12,344 nucleotides of DNA from Chloroflexota bacterium (GTDB lineage: Bacteria; Chloroflexota; Dormibacteria; CF-121), in contig VBGO01000114.1 in the NCBI GenBank assembly GCA_005882525.1, positions 1 through 12,344 of the forward strand, in the 5' to 3' direction. Positions 5,656 through 12,344 of the stretch are shown here, piece by piece. How positions within the stretch are numbered: the stretch's first letter is position 1; every line of letters starts with the position of its first letter. The notes beneath the pieces are model-generated. The model was not told the DNA's origin. It did no database searches and saw nothing but the letters and a program-made list of their open reading frames with translations. The position numbers were made by a program, and so were the translations under genes.

Positions 5656-6451
5656 GGTGGCAGGGCAGGCCGTCAGCGCCATCCCTTTGACAGAGCGATA
5701 CTCCACCACCGATCTGCGCGTCTTCTCCGCCGACGAGTCCGGCCGTTTTCTTAAGCGCGCCATCGCCGACCCGCGACGTAATCTCTCGCTGGCCTGGGAG
5801 CTCCTCTACCGGCTGGAGCCCGACCTCTATGAGCGGCTGATTGCCGCCGAGCATCTCCACCCGGGCATCCTCGAGTGGCTCCCGGCGCATCGACCCCGGA
5901 TCATCGAGATCGGCGCCGGAACCGGGCGGCTCACGCTCGAACTTGTCGCTCGTTGCGACCAGTTGACTGCCGTCGAGCCGGCCGCGCCGCTGCGAGAACG
6001 TCTCCGTGCCAGGCTGGCCTCATCACCCTCCCCCTCTGGGGGAGGGCAGGGTGGGAGCCGCGTCCGGATCGTCAGCGGCTTCTTCGATGCCCTTCCCTTA
6101 CCAGACCAATCCGCCGAGCTGGTCACTGCTTGCTCCGCGCTCACCCCCGAGCCGGCCCACGGCGGCGACCGCGGGCTCGCCGAGATGGAGCGCGTCTGTG
6201 CAGTCGGTGGGATGGTGGTGATCGTCTGGCCGAACCAGCCCGAGTGGCTAGCGCGGCATGGCTATCGCTACGTGTCGTTTCCCGGTCCAATGACGATGGA
6301 CTTCGCCAGTCCGACGGAGGCGGTCCAGCTGGCAAAGATCTTTTACCCTGGGGCCGTCGCCGAGATCCAGGCTCGCGGCGATCGCCGGGTCCCGTACGAA
6401 ATTCTGGGCGTCAACCCCCCGCGCGACCTCGCCTACAAGAGCATTTCGTGA
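5645..6451 (+). CDS. Class I SAM-dependent methyltransferase
   Basis: The 268-residue protein has a Rossmann methyltransferase core. Motif I is RIIEIGAGTGRLTLEL (residues 85-100), the acidic ribose-binding end of strand 2 is LTAVEP (E111), a motif II-like segment is GFFDALPLPDQSAELVTACSAL (145-166), and GGMVVIVWP (188-196) is the strand after motif III. An N-terminal helical region (about 20-80) probably covers the active site. Residues 126-138, Ser/Pro then Gly-rich, are encoded by a palindromic repeat and look like an inserted linker between strands 2 and 3. The gene overlaps its neighbours on both sides (11 nt and 1 nt), so it belongs to the pterin operon. Methylation of the pterin or its side chain is a reasonable inference, but the substrate cannot be read from the sequence. 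Confidence 0.85.
   Translation: MAAEVAGQAVSAIPLTERYSTTDLRVFSADESGRFLKRAIADPRRNLSLAWELLYRLEPDLYERLIAAEHLHPGILEWLPAHRPRIIEIGAGTGRLTLELVARCDQLTAVEPAAPLRERLRARLASSPSPSGGGQGGSRVRIVSGFFDALPLPDQSAELVTACSALTPEPAHGGDRGLAEMERVCAVGGMVVIVWPNQPEWLARHGYRYVSFPGPMTMDFASPTEAVQLAKIFYPGAVAEIQARGDRRVPYEILGVNPPRDLAYKSIS
6026..6057 (+). repeat. REP-like palindromic repeat inside the methyltransferase gene
   Basis: CCCTCCCCC (6026-6034) and GGGGGAGGG (6038-6046) form a perfect 9-bp inverted repeat with loop TCT. They are followed by CAGGGTGGGAG (6047-6057). The same layout, a palindrome and then a GGGTGGG tail, recurs in the repeat after the SDR gene. It sits in frame and encodes a low-complexity Ser/Pro/Gly linker. 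Confidence 0.7.
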
Positions 6452-7542
6452 TGCGCATCGCCATTGTGGCGCCGCTGGTGACGAGGATCCGGGAGCCGCA
6501 GCTGGGCGGTTCCCAGGCGGTCGTGGCCGATCTCGCCACCGGCTTGCAAGACCGTGGCCATGAGGTTCATGTCTACGCCGCCTCGGGCTCCGCGATTCCG
6601 GGCGTCACCGTCATCGACTCCGAGGTGGACGCCGACTCCCTGGCCGGCCTCCTCTACCGTCATGGCGGGTCGCTCTCAACCGATGCTCGCGCCGCCGACC
6701 AGGCTTTCGCAACCGTGTACGCATCGATTGGCCGGGCGTCGTATGACGTCGTGCACAACCACGCCTTCGACCCGCCGGCCATACGCCTGGCCTCTTCCCT
6801 GCGGTCGCCTGTGGTGCATACCCTGCATCTGCCTCCCGACGCGGCGATGGCGGCCGCCCTGGCCGAAGCCCGCCGATCGGAGAATCCGCCAACGATCGCC
6901 GCCGTCTCCGCGTCGCACGCCCAGGCGTGGCGTGACCTGACGCCGGTCGACGCGATCCTACCGAATGGGGTACCGGTCGACCGCATCCGATGGTCGGCCA
7001 CGGTGGGAGACGGGGTCGTCTTTGCCGGCCGGTTCAGTCCGGAAAAAGGCGCCGACGACGCCATCGCCATCGCGCGGGAGGCGGGCGTTCGGATCGATCT
7101 CTACGGCGAGCCCTATGACCCCGAATACGCGCGAGCCCAGGTGCTCTCACACCACGGAGAGGCCGGCGTGTCGATCCATGGCGGGCTGATCCGGTCGGAC
7201 CTGTGGCAAGTGATGGCCGGTGCCCGCGCGGTCCTCTGCCCGGCGAAGTGGGAGGAGCCCTTTGGCATGATCGCCGCCGAGGCGCAGGCCGCCGGCACTC
7301 CGGTGATTGCCTACCGCCGTGGCGCTCTGCCGGAAATCATCGTCGACCGTCGCACTGGCTTCCTGGTCCCACCTGGCGACGTTGCCGCTGCGGCGCGGGC
7401 GCTACGGATGGTCAGCAGCCTCAGCCGTGAGGCGTGCCGGCAGCATGCCGTGTCAGCCCTGAATCTCGACGCGAGCCTTGCCGCTCACGAGCGGCTTTAC
7501 GAGAGGCTACGGGCCAACACCGCGGTGAACCGCCATGCCTGA
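6451..7542 (+). CDS. GT4-like glycosyltransferase, candidate pterin glycosyltransferase
   Basis: The 363-residue GT-B enzyme starts with MRIAIVAPLV and a Gly-rich acceptor loop LGGSQAVVADLA (residues 18-29). It has the inter-domain motif GVVFAGRFSPEKGADDAI (188-205), and the donor-binding E-x7-E in WEEPFGMIAAEA (E269, E277), followed by AGTPVIAYRRGALPEII. These are GT4 hallmarks of a retaining transferase using a nucleotide sugar. Synechococcus has a UDP-glucose:tetrahydrobiopterin glucosyltransferase of this general type, and the position between pterin-synthesis genes fits the same role. Sugar and acceptor are inferred. There is no signal or membrane segment, so it is cytoplasmic. The ATG shares one base with the methyltransferase stop, and the end overlaps the SDR gene by 8 nt. 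Confidence 0.88.
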   Translation: MRIAIVAPLVTRIREPQLGGSQAVVADLATGLQDRGHEVHVYAASGSAIPGVTVIDSEVDADSLAGLLYRHGGSLSTDARAADQAFATVYASIGRASYDVVHNHAFDPPAIRLASSLRSPVVHTLHLPPDAAMAAALAEARRSENPPTIAAVSASHAQAWRDLTPVDAILPNGVPVDRIRWSATVGDGVVFAGRFSPEKGADDAIAIAREAGVRIDLYGEPYDPEYARAQVLSHHGEAGVSIHGGLIRSDLWQVMAGARAVLCPAKWEEPFGMIAAEAQAAGTPVIAYRRGALPEIIVDRRTGFLVPPGDVAAAARALRMVSSLSREACRQHAVSALNLDASLAAHERLYERLRANTAVNRHA

Positions 7543-8260
7543 CGCGCCGGGATGGTTGCAGGGACGGGTGGCGATCGTGACGGGGGCGGGCCGCGGCATC
7601 GGGCGGGCCACAGCGGAAGCAATGGCCCGAGCGGGCGCCCATGTGGTCCTGGCGGCGCGCACCCCTTCGCAACTTGAAGCGGTCCGCGAGGCGATCAGCA
7701 CGTCCGGAGGCGCTGCAACGGTTGCGGCGACCGACGTGGGCGATGGCCGGGAGGTCGACCGCCTCTTTGCGGTCGCTGAACGCGTAGGCGCGCCAACGGC
7801 CCTGGTCTGTGCCGCGGCCGTCCTGCATAAGGTCCCCATCGAAGCGACCACATCCCAGACATGGGAGGAAACGCTTCGAATCAATCTCACCGGCACCTTC
7901 CTCTGTTGCCGCGCCGCTTTTGGACCGATGCGCCGCGCCGGAGGTGGTCGGATTGTGAATCTGGCCTCCCTCTCGGGCGTTTATGGGACGGAAAAATTCC
8001 CTGGCCTGGCGGCCTACAACGTCTCGAAGTATGGCGTTGTCGGATTGACCGAGGCGATCGCTGTGGAAGGTCGAGCCCACGGCATCACCGCGATCTGCAT
8101 CAGTCCGGGAGCGGTCGACACCCAGATGCTGCGGCGGGCGAACCCGCAGCTGAAGGCGGGCCTGACCCCGGCCCGTGTCGCGGACCTGATTGTGAGCTTG
8201 CTCGACGGCCCGATCACTCCGGCGAGTGGCGCCAACATCCCGCTCTTCTCCAACGCCTAA
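7535..8260 (+). CDS. Short-chain dehydrogenase/reductase, candidate sepiapterin-reductase-like
   Basis: The 241-residue classical SDR has the cofactor motif TGAGRGIG (residues 16-23). ARTPSQ after strand 2 has Arg where NADP-dependent members carry a basic residue. Further features are TDV (66-68), N117, S145 in LASLSG, Y161 and K165 (YNVSK) and PGAVDT (191-196), so the catalytic Asn-Ser-Tyr-Lys set is present. The usual NNAG strand-4 motif is CAAA (residues 92-95), an uncommon change. The S-to-Y spacing is about three residues longer than in FabG. As last gene of the operon it could reduce the side-chain ketones of 6-pyruvoyl-tetrahydropterin, the job of sepiapterin reductase, but it might equally act on the sugar or another intermediate. 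A GGTGA six bases before the ATG supports the start. Confidence 0.86.
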   Translation: MPDAPGWLQGRVAIVTGAGRGIGRATAEAMARAGAHVVLAARTPSQLEAVREAISTSGGAATVAATDVGDGREVDRLFAVAERVGAPTALVCAAAVLHKVPIEATTSQTWEETLRINLTGTFLCCRAAFGPMRRAGGGRIVNLASLSGVYGTEKFPGLAAYNVSKYGVVGLTEAIAVEGRAHGITAICISPGAVDTQMLRRANPQLKAGLTPARVADLIVSLLDGPITPASGANIPLFSNA

Positions 8261-8338
8261 CCTCTCCCTCCCGCGCTTGCGGGGGTGGGTCGGGGTGGGG
8301 GCGTCAACCTCTCCCTCCGCCGCTCGCGGGGAGGGGAA
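8259..8338. repeat. Tandem GC-rich palindromic repeats in the convergent intergenic region
   Basis: Two copies begin with the same 13 bases AACCTCTCCCTCC, at 8259 and 8306, giving a 47-bp period with the second copy shortened. Each folds on itself: CCCGC-gctt-GCGGG in the first, and CCTCCGC with GCGGGGAGG (imperfect) in the second. The first copy carries a TCGGGGTGGGGG tail like that of the methyltransferase insert. They fill the gap between two gene ends and may act as a bidirectional terminator or mRNA stabiliser; no T-run is present. Confidence 0.65.
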
Positions 8339-11110
8339 TTACCGCAACGCAACCGCCCGTTCGGGTTCGACCGCGAACAACCGTGCCAATTCGCTGCGCG
8401 ATCGGATGCCAAGCTTGCCATAGGCGTTGCCGAGGTGCGTCTCGATCGTCTTCTGACTGAGGAAAAGGTGGGCGGCGACCTCTTTGTTCGTCGAGCCGCG
8501 GGCCACCGCCAGGCTAACCTGCAGCTCCTGCGGCGTGAGCACGGCCCCTACGGGAGGCGCTTCGCGATGGAACCGTTCCCCGGTCGCGGCGAGCTCCTGC
8601 TTCGTCCGGCGGATCCATGGGACCGCGCCCAACTCGAGGAAGATCTCGAGGGCGGCGCGAAAATGCTGCCGGGCAATGCCACGGCGCCGCATCCGCCGCA
8701 AACCCTCGCCAAAGCTCAGCTCGGTGCGGGCCAGTTCGAATGGGTCGCGCGCGTCGCGTGCCCAGGCAACGGCCCCGTCGAGGTATGACTCGACCCGGCT
8801 GCCTTCTGCCAGCGTGCCGCGCGATCGTAGAGCGGCGACACGAGCCCAGCGCCGGCCGGTGACGTCCGCCTGGTCCTCGAGCTCAGCCAGGACATGCTCG
8901 GCGCCCTGCCGATCTCCGAGGCGCACAAGGGCCTCGACCAGGTCGGCGTGGAAGCGCAGCAGGCCCGGCTCGCGCACCTCCTGCCGCGTACAGATTCGCC
9001 GCACCTGCTCCAGGCTCTCGCGGGCCGCCGCCCATTGCTCCCGGCCCACGGCGAGCAGGCCCTTGATGGTCAACACATAGCTGAAGATGGAGCCCGTCTC
9101 GAGACGCTCGGTGAGATTCCAGGCCTCGTCGAGATGGGCCCGGCATTCATCGTCCCTCCCGGTCGTGGCTTCGAAGCGCGCGAGGCAGATGAGGCTGTAG
9201 GTCCGGCTGCTTTGCGCACCGGTCTCGTGCGCGAGGCGGACCGACTCGGCGGCGTTGGCGTATCCGCTCAGCCAGCGGCCGGTGCGAAACTCCAGCTCCG
9301 ACAGGACGGCCAGCGGGTAAGGGAGGAGGGAGGGGGCGCCGGCGGACCGCAGTTGAGCGACTTCGGCTTCGAGCGAGCCGAGCGCCGGTTCGAAGTCTTC
9401 GGCGCAGATCTGGCAGAACGCGCCATAGCGGGCCGCCACGGAATTGGCAATGTCGGGGTCCGCTGCGGCAAGCTGAGGGAGGAACTCGCGGAGCGTCGAT
9501 CCAGTCGGTGCGGCTTCGCCGTGGAGGAGGAGCGCCTCGGCCAGGCAGACCTCCGCGGCCGCGACGGTCATCGGGTCTCCTGCCCTGCGCGCCATGTCGA
9601 GCGCGCGTTCCGCTGTGCGCTTGCCTTCGAGGACTTCACCGGCCATGAAACACGGACCCGCCGCATGAATCAAGAGGAGCGCGGCCCTTTTTGGATCGAC
9701 CTGGGCGATCCGATCCGCCTGAGCGACGATTGTCCGCTGGACTTCCATGGGATTCGACACCCAGATGGCGATCTGACCGCGATGTAAGACCAGGTCGGCG
9801 TGCGCGACCGGGTCGGCGACGAGGGTGAGTGCGCGATCGTACTGCGCCACGGCCGCGGCGCCCCGTCCAGACAGGAACGCGCTGGTGGCAGCCTCGGTCA
9901 GCCGGCGAACACGATCAGGTACTGCAGGCGAGAGTTCCGCCGCTCGATTGAAGGCGTGAAACGCCGCCGCATACGCGCGCCGCGCCTGCTGCTCGCCCGC
10001 TAGCGCTTCGAGCTCGCTCGCCACGGCCTCGTCCGGGCCGAGGCAGGCTTCGGCTCGGTGCCAAGTTCGCCGGGCCGCCGCATCTGTCGGCAGCGACTCG
10101 GCCAGCAGCCGATGCGCGTTGCGGCGCTCGTCGGCTGTCGCCGCTTCGTACACGGCCGATCGGATCAACGGATGACGGAACGCGAGGCTGCCGTCGAACT
10201 CGATCAGGCCGGCCGCTTCCGCCGCACCGAGCGCTGATCTCGGATCGACGCCGGCGATCCTCGCAGCCTCGGAAATCGACGCCAGGTCGCCATCATCGCT
10301 GGCCGCCGCAAGCAGGAGGGCAGTGCGTGCGGGTTCCGGCAAACCTTCAAGCCGCGCCCGGTAGGCCGTCACGAGTTTGCTCCCGACCGGGAGCGGGTCG
10401 GGCAGCGGGTCATGACCGCGTAGCTGGCGATCGCTGAGAAGGCCGGGAATCTCGATCAGGGCCAGCGGATTGCCGCGGCTTGCACGGTAGATCGCGTCGG
10501 CGACCGACGTCGCGATCGCCGGCGTCGATCGGGCGACGAGTTGCAGCGAGGCATCACGGTCGAGGCCGCCGAGCTGAAGAGGGGGAACCGCCGCCGGGTC
10601 GGCGGGAAGGTCGGCGGTCGTCCTCGCGGCGAAGAGGATGGCGACGCGCTCGGCGCTCAGACGCCGTGCGGCGTAGAACAAAGCCTCGGCGGAGCCGGGA
10701 TCGATCCATTGCATGTCGTCGACGATGATCAGGACGGGCTGCGTCTCCGCGAACAGCGCAACCAGGTTCAGTGCCGCCAGGTATGTCGTGAACCGGTCGC
10801 CGGGTAACGGGGGGCCGATCGCGAGGGCCGCAGAGAGACTGGCCGATTGCACCGCCGGCAGGCGATCGATCTGGCCGATCATCGGCCGGAGAACGTCGGC
10901 CAGCGCCGCAAACGGCAGGGACGACTCTGCCTCGATTCCCCGGGCGCGAACGACCGTCATCCCGCGGGCGGTCTCGCCGGCGTACTTCAGCAGGGCGCTC
11001 TTTCCAGCACCGGGGTCGCCGCTGAGAAGCAGGGCGCCACTCACCCCCTGACTGGCGCCGCGAATCAGGCCGTCGATAGCGGCACGCTCGGGGCCCCTCC
11101 CCAGGAGCAT
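8339..11110 (-). CDS. LAL/MalT-type LuxR-family transcriptional regulator with AAA-like ATPase
   Basis: This 923-residue regulator begins with LLGRGPERA and a P-loop ATPase. Walker A is GDPGAGKS (residues 31-38), Walker B is PVLIIVDDMQWID (125-137), and a sensor-like ILFAARTT follows. Residues 160-330 form the rest of the STAND/AAA module, with the usual RGNPLALIEIP and LPEPARTALLLAAAS segments. Residues about 340-840 are Ala/Leu-rich helical repeats (TPR-like) that probably sense a ligand or partner. The C-terminal LuxR/GerE helix-turn-helix spans about 858-915 (LTPQELQVSLAVARG...TNKEVAAHLFLSQKTIETHL). Length is typical for the family (about 900). The ATG at 11110 has AGGA seven bases upstream. 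It converges on the pterin operon and diverges from the exported-protein genes, so either could be its target. Inducer unknown. Confidence 0.93.
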   Translation of the reverse strand: MLLGRGPERAAIDGLIRGASQGVSGALLLSGDPGAGKSALLKYAGETARGMTVVRARGIEAESSLPFAALADVLRPMIGQIDRLPAVQSASLSAALAIGPPLPGDRFTTYLAALNLVALFAETQPVLIIVDDMQWIDPGSAEALFYAARRLSAERVAILFAARTTADLPADPAAVPPLQLGGLDRDASLQLVARSTPAIATSVADAIYRASRGNPLALIEIPGLLSDRQLRGHDPLPDPLPVGSKLVTAYRARLEGLPEPARTALLLAAASDDGDLASISEAARIAGVDPRSALGAAEAAGLIEFDGSLAFRHPLIRSAVYEAATADERRNAHRLLAESLPTDAAARRTWHRAEACLGPDEAVASELEALAGEQQARRAYAAAFHAFNRAAELSPAVPDRVRRLTEAATSAFLSGRGAAAVAQYDRALTLVADPVAHADLVLHRGQIAIWVSNPMEVQRTIVAQADRIAQVDPKRAALLLIHAAGPCFMAGEVLEGKRTAERALDMARRAGDPMTVAAAEVCLAEALLLHGEAAPTGSTLREFLPQLAAADPDIANSVAARYGAFCQICAEDFEPALGSLEAEVAQLRSAGAPSLLPYPLAVLSELEFRTGRWLSGYANAAESVRLAHETGAQSSRTYSLICLARFEATTGRDDECRAHLDEAWNLTERLETGSIFSYVLTIKGLLAVGREQWAAARESLEQVRRICTRQEVREPGLLRFHADLVEALVRLGDRQGAEHVLAELEDQADVTGRRWARVAALRSRGTLAEGSRVESYLDGAVAWARDARDPFELARTELSFGEGLRRMRRRGIARQHFRAALEIFLELGAVPWIRRTKQELAATGERFHREAPPVGAVLTPQELQVSLAVARGSTNKEVAAHLFLSQKTIETHLGNAYGKLGIRSRSELARLFAVEPERAVALR

Positions 11111-11139
11111 CCTTTGATCCTACCCGGGAGATCACGCTG

Positions 11140-11183
11140 GGTCCAGGGGGAAGTTCAGGGTTTTCCCCGATACGAACCGGACC
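11140..11183. promoter_or_regulatory. Nested inverted repeat between the LuxR regulator and the exported-protein genes
   Basis: Two nested inverted repeats share nearly the same centre: GGTCC (11140-11144) with GGACC (11179-11183), and GGGGAA (11147-11152) with TTCCCC (11163-11168). The position, 30 to 73 nt upstream of the LuxR-gene ATG and 46 to 89 nt upstream of the exported-protein ATG, would suit an operator for divergent control. Chance is not excluded in such GC-rich DNA. Confidence 0.3.
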
Positions 11184-11228
11184 TCAGGGAGCGACCATTG
11201 AGCCAGCCTGCAAAACCGCGGAGGGAAA

Positions 11229-11849
11229 ATGAAGAAAAAATTCTTGGTCAGCGTGCTGCTCTCGCTCGGAATCGTCGTCTTGGGAGTCGGAATGGCGTAT
11301 GCAGCATGGACGTTCAAGGCGAACCAGGAGGGGTTTCGCCAGGGCGGAGCAGCCCAGGCGACGCACGTGACGATCCGGGTTGAGGCCGGAATGGCCGACC
11401 CCAACAGCGATTTCGTACCCGACGACGGTAACGCGAATTTGACAAGTCCGGGCGGAGCCTTGACCTTCGCGATCGAGAACACGAGCAACGTGCCCCTTGC
11501 GGTCACGCAAATCGATGTTGTCAATGTCCAATCCACTACGTGTGGCGGTACCGTGTGCCCCCTTATCAGCTCCAATAAGAACGGGACGGGGGCCTTCGTA
11601 GCGGGAGGGAACGGCGACTGCAAACAATGGGCTTCGATTACCCCTCCGAGCAGCTACCTCAACTGGCCGATCATCGCACCGCATTCCACGCTCCAGGTCA
11701 ATGGCACGGACAACAACCGCCTCGGGGCCGGAATGATCCATCTGTCGAGCAGCACGGCCCAGGGCTGCCAGGGGGCTACGTTTGGGGTGAACCTCAAGGT
11801 CACCGCCTATGAATTGACGCGGCAACCGGGTTCCCAGGTAGAGCCCTAA
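11229..11849 (+). CDS. Exported protein resembling TasA/SipW-dependent surface proteins
   Basis: The 206-residue product has a clear signal peptide: MKKK, hydrophobic residues 5-22 (FLVSVLLSLGIVVLGVGM) and a site near AYA-AW (residues 23-27). The aromatic start of the mature chain (AWTF), the basic N terminus and the size recall TasA/camelysin-type proteins, which are cleaved by SipW-like signal peptidases. The mature part is Asn/Thr/Gly-rich, with beta-type stretches GGALTFAIENTSNVPLAVTQ (75-94) and ATFGVNLKVTAYEL (184-197), and four Cys (109, 114, 131, 179). The ENTSNVPLAVTQ phrase is typical of Ig-like beta sandwiches. GGAGG lies four bases before the ATG. The gene diverges from the LuxR regulator. 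The TasA link is by pattern only; no SipW gene is visible in this window. A pilin-like or simple secreted beta protein is an alternative. Confidence 0.72.
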   Translation: MKKKFLVSVLLSLGIVVLGVGMAYAAWTFKANQEGFRQGGAAQATHVTIRVEAGMADPNSDFVPDDGNANLTSPGGALTFAIENTSNVPLAVTQIDVVNVQSTTCGGTVCPLISSNKNGTGAFVAGGNGDCKQWASITPPSSYLNWPIIAPHSTLQVNGTDNNRLGAGMIHLSSSTAQGCQGATFGVNLKVTAYELTRQPGSQVEP

Positions 11850-11873
11850 CCCAGCGACGACAGGCGGAAAACC

Positions 11874-12344
11874 GTGTTGACACCGCGGCAGTGCCGGAGC
11901 CGGCAAGCCCGTTGGGGCCTGCTGATCGGCGCTGCCGCGTTCCTTTCGGTCGCGCCGCTCAACGCGACGCTGGCGCTGGCGGCTGGTTCCTGGACGATCA
12001 CCGCCACCGGTCCGGCCGTCGCTGAGAGCGCCGTGGTGCCGATGGGTCAGCTCCCCACCGCGACGGTGCTGCCGAAATCGATCAAGCTCGAGTGGGCGCC
12101 GTCGACGTACGCGACCGGAAGAGAAGTCGCTGGCTATGTCGTCAGGCGGCAGGCGGTGGGCAGCAAGGACGCCGTCGAGGTGTGCGCCGTGGCCTCGCCG
12201 ATGCGGGCATGCGAGGATTCGCCGCCGGCGGGGCAGCCAGTCACCTACACGGTGGTTCCGGTGGAGCAGTTATGGCGCGGGCCTGCCTCGGCCCCGTCCA
12301 GCCCGGTCACATTACCAGCGCCCGCCCTGGTCGTAGTACCAGCC
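11874..12344 (+). CDS. Secreted fibronectin-III-like protein, 3'-partial
   Basis: The frame stays open from the GTG at 11874 to the right edge (157 codons seen). The first 38 residues form an Arg-rich N terminus and hydrophobic helix (WGLLIGAAAFLSV) with a likely cleavage site ALA-A. Residues 57-133 look like a fibronectin-type-III domain: strands SIKLEWAPS and AGYVVRRQAVGSK, a probable Cys pair (VCAVAS...RACED), and QPVTYTVVPVEQLWRGPASAPS. A Pro/Ala/Val-rich linker then begins. It starts 24 nt after the preceding exported-protein gene, with AGGCGG upstream, so the two are probably cotranscribed and may build a surface or matrix structure. TTG at 11877 is an alternative start. Domain identity is by pattern, at moderate confidence. 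Confidence 0.75.
   Translation, partial: MLTPRQCRSRQARWGLLIGAAAFLSVAPLNATLALAAGSWTITATGPAVAESAVVPMGQLPTATVLPKSIKLEWAPSTYATGREVAGYVVRRQAVGSKDAVEVCAVASPMRACEDSPPAGQPVTYTVVPVEQLWRGPASAPSSPVTLPAPALVVVPA

Noticed and set aside
8894..9787. Long plus-strand open frame opposite the LuxR regulator
   Set aside because: It lies wholly within the 923-aa regulator, whose frame carries continuous helical-repeat character; the antisense frame shows no domain.
10375..10415. DPLPDPLP-like repeat in the LuxR regulator as a mobile repeat
   Set aside because: A similar Pro/Leu stretch at this position is common in LAL-family ATPase regulators, so it is probably ordinary protein sequence.
1..12344. CRISPR array, tRNA/rRNA genes, transposases, phage genes
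   Set aside because: No regularly spaced repeats, no recognisable cloverleaf or rRNA segment, and no recombinase or structural phage motifs were seen.

Overview
This is a GC-rich, densely coded bacterial window. Chloroflexota or a deep-branching actinobacterial lineage from soil or sediment would fit, judging by the GC-rich codon use, GTG starts, overlapping genes, a MalT/LAL-type LuxR regulator and a Cys-rich ArsR-like regulator. No marker gene fixes the taxonomy, so the assignment is tentative.

Layout. Positions 3-515 hold the end of an alpha/beta hydrolase that entered from the left and has lost its catalytic-His region, so it may be a pseudogene. A small secreted protein (705-1220, minus) diverges from a plus-strand run: a FluG/amidohydrolase_2 enzyme (1269-2441), a degenerate receiver-like protein (2486-2806) and a DUF2231-type membrane protein (2914-3429). 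A 57-residue cysteine-rich protein, too short for usual ORF cutoffs, lies on the minus strand at 3451-3624. It shares a short AT-rich bidirectional promoter region with the next operon.

The core of the window is a seven-gene plus-strand operon (3677-8260) in which every gene overlaps the next by 1-11 nt. In order it encodes a winged-helix regulator with a C-terminal Cys cluster, a 47-residue unknown protein, GTP cyclohydrolase I (folE), a 6-pyruvoyl-/6-carboxy-tetrahydropterin synthase, a SAM methyltransferase, a GT4-type glycosyltransferase and a short-chain dehydrogenase/reductase. FolE, a PTPS-like enzyme and an SDR match the three steps from GTP to tetrahydrobiopterin. The glycosyltransferase recalls the pterin glucosyltransferase of cyanobacteria. 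The best reading is a dedicated pathway for a decorated (glycosylated, perhaps methylated) reduced pterin, possibly under metal-cluster or redox control. The final product is inference.

The operon ends against a tandem GC-rich palindromic repeat (8259-8338) and a convergent 923-residue LAL-family LuxR regulator (8339-11110, minus). A related palindrome lies in frame inside the methyltransferase gene. Divergent from the LuxR gene are two exported proteins: a 206-residue protein resembling TasA/SipW-dependent proteins (11229-11849) and the start of a fibronectin-III-like protein that runs off the right edge (11874-12344). These suggest the beginning of a surface or matrix locus. No tRNA, rRNA, CRISPR array, transposase or phage gene was seen.
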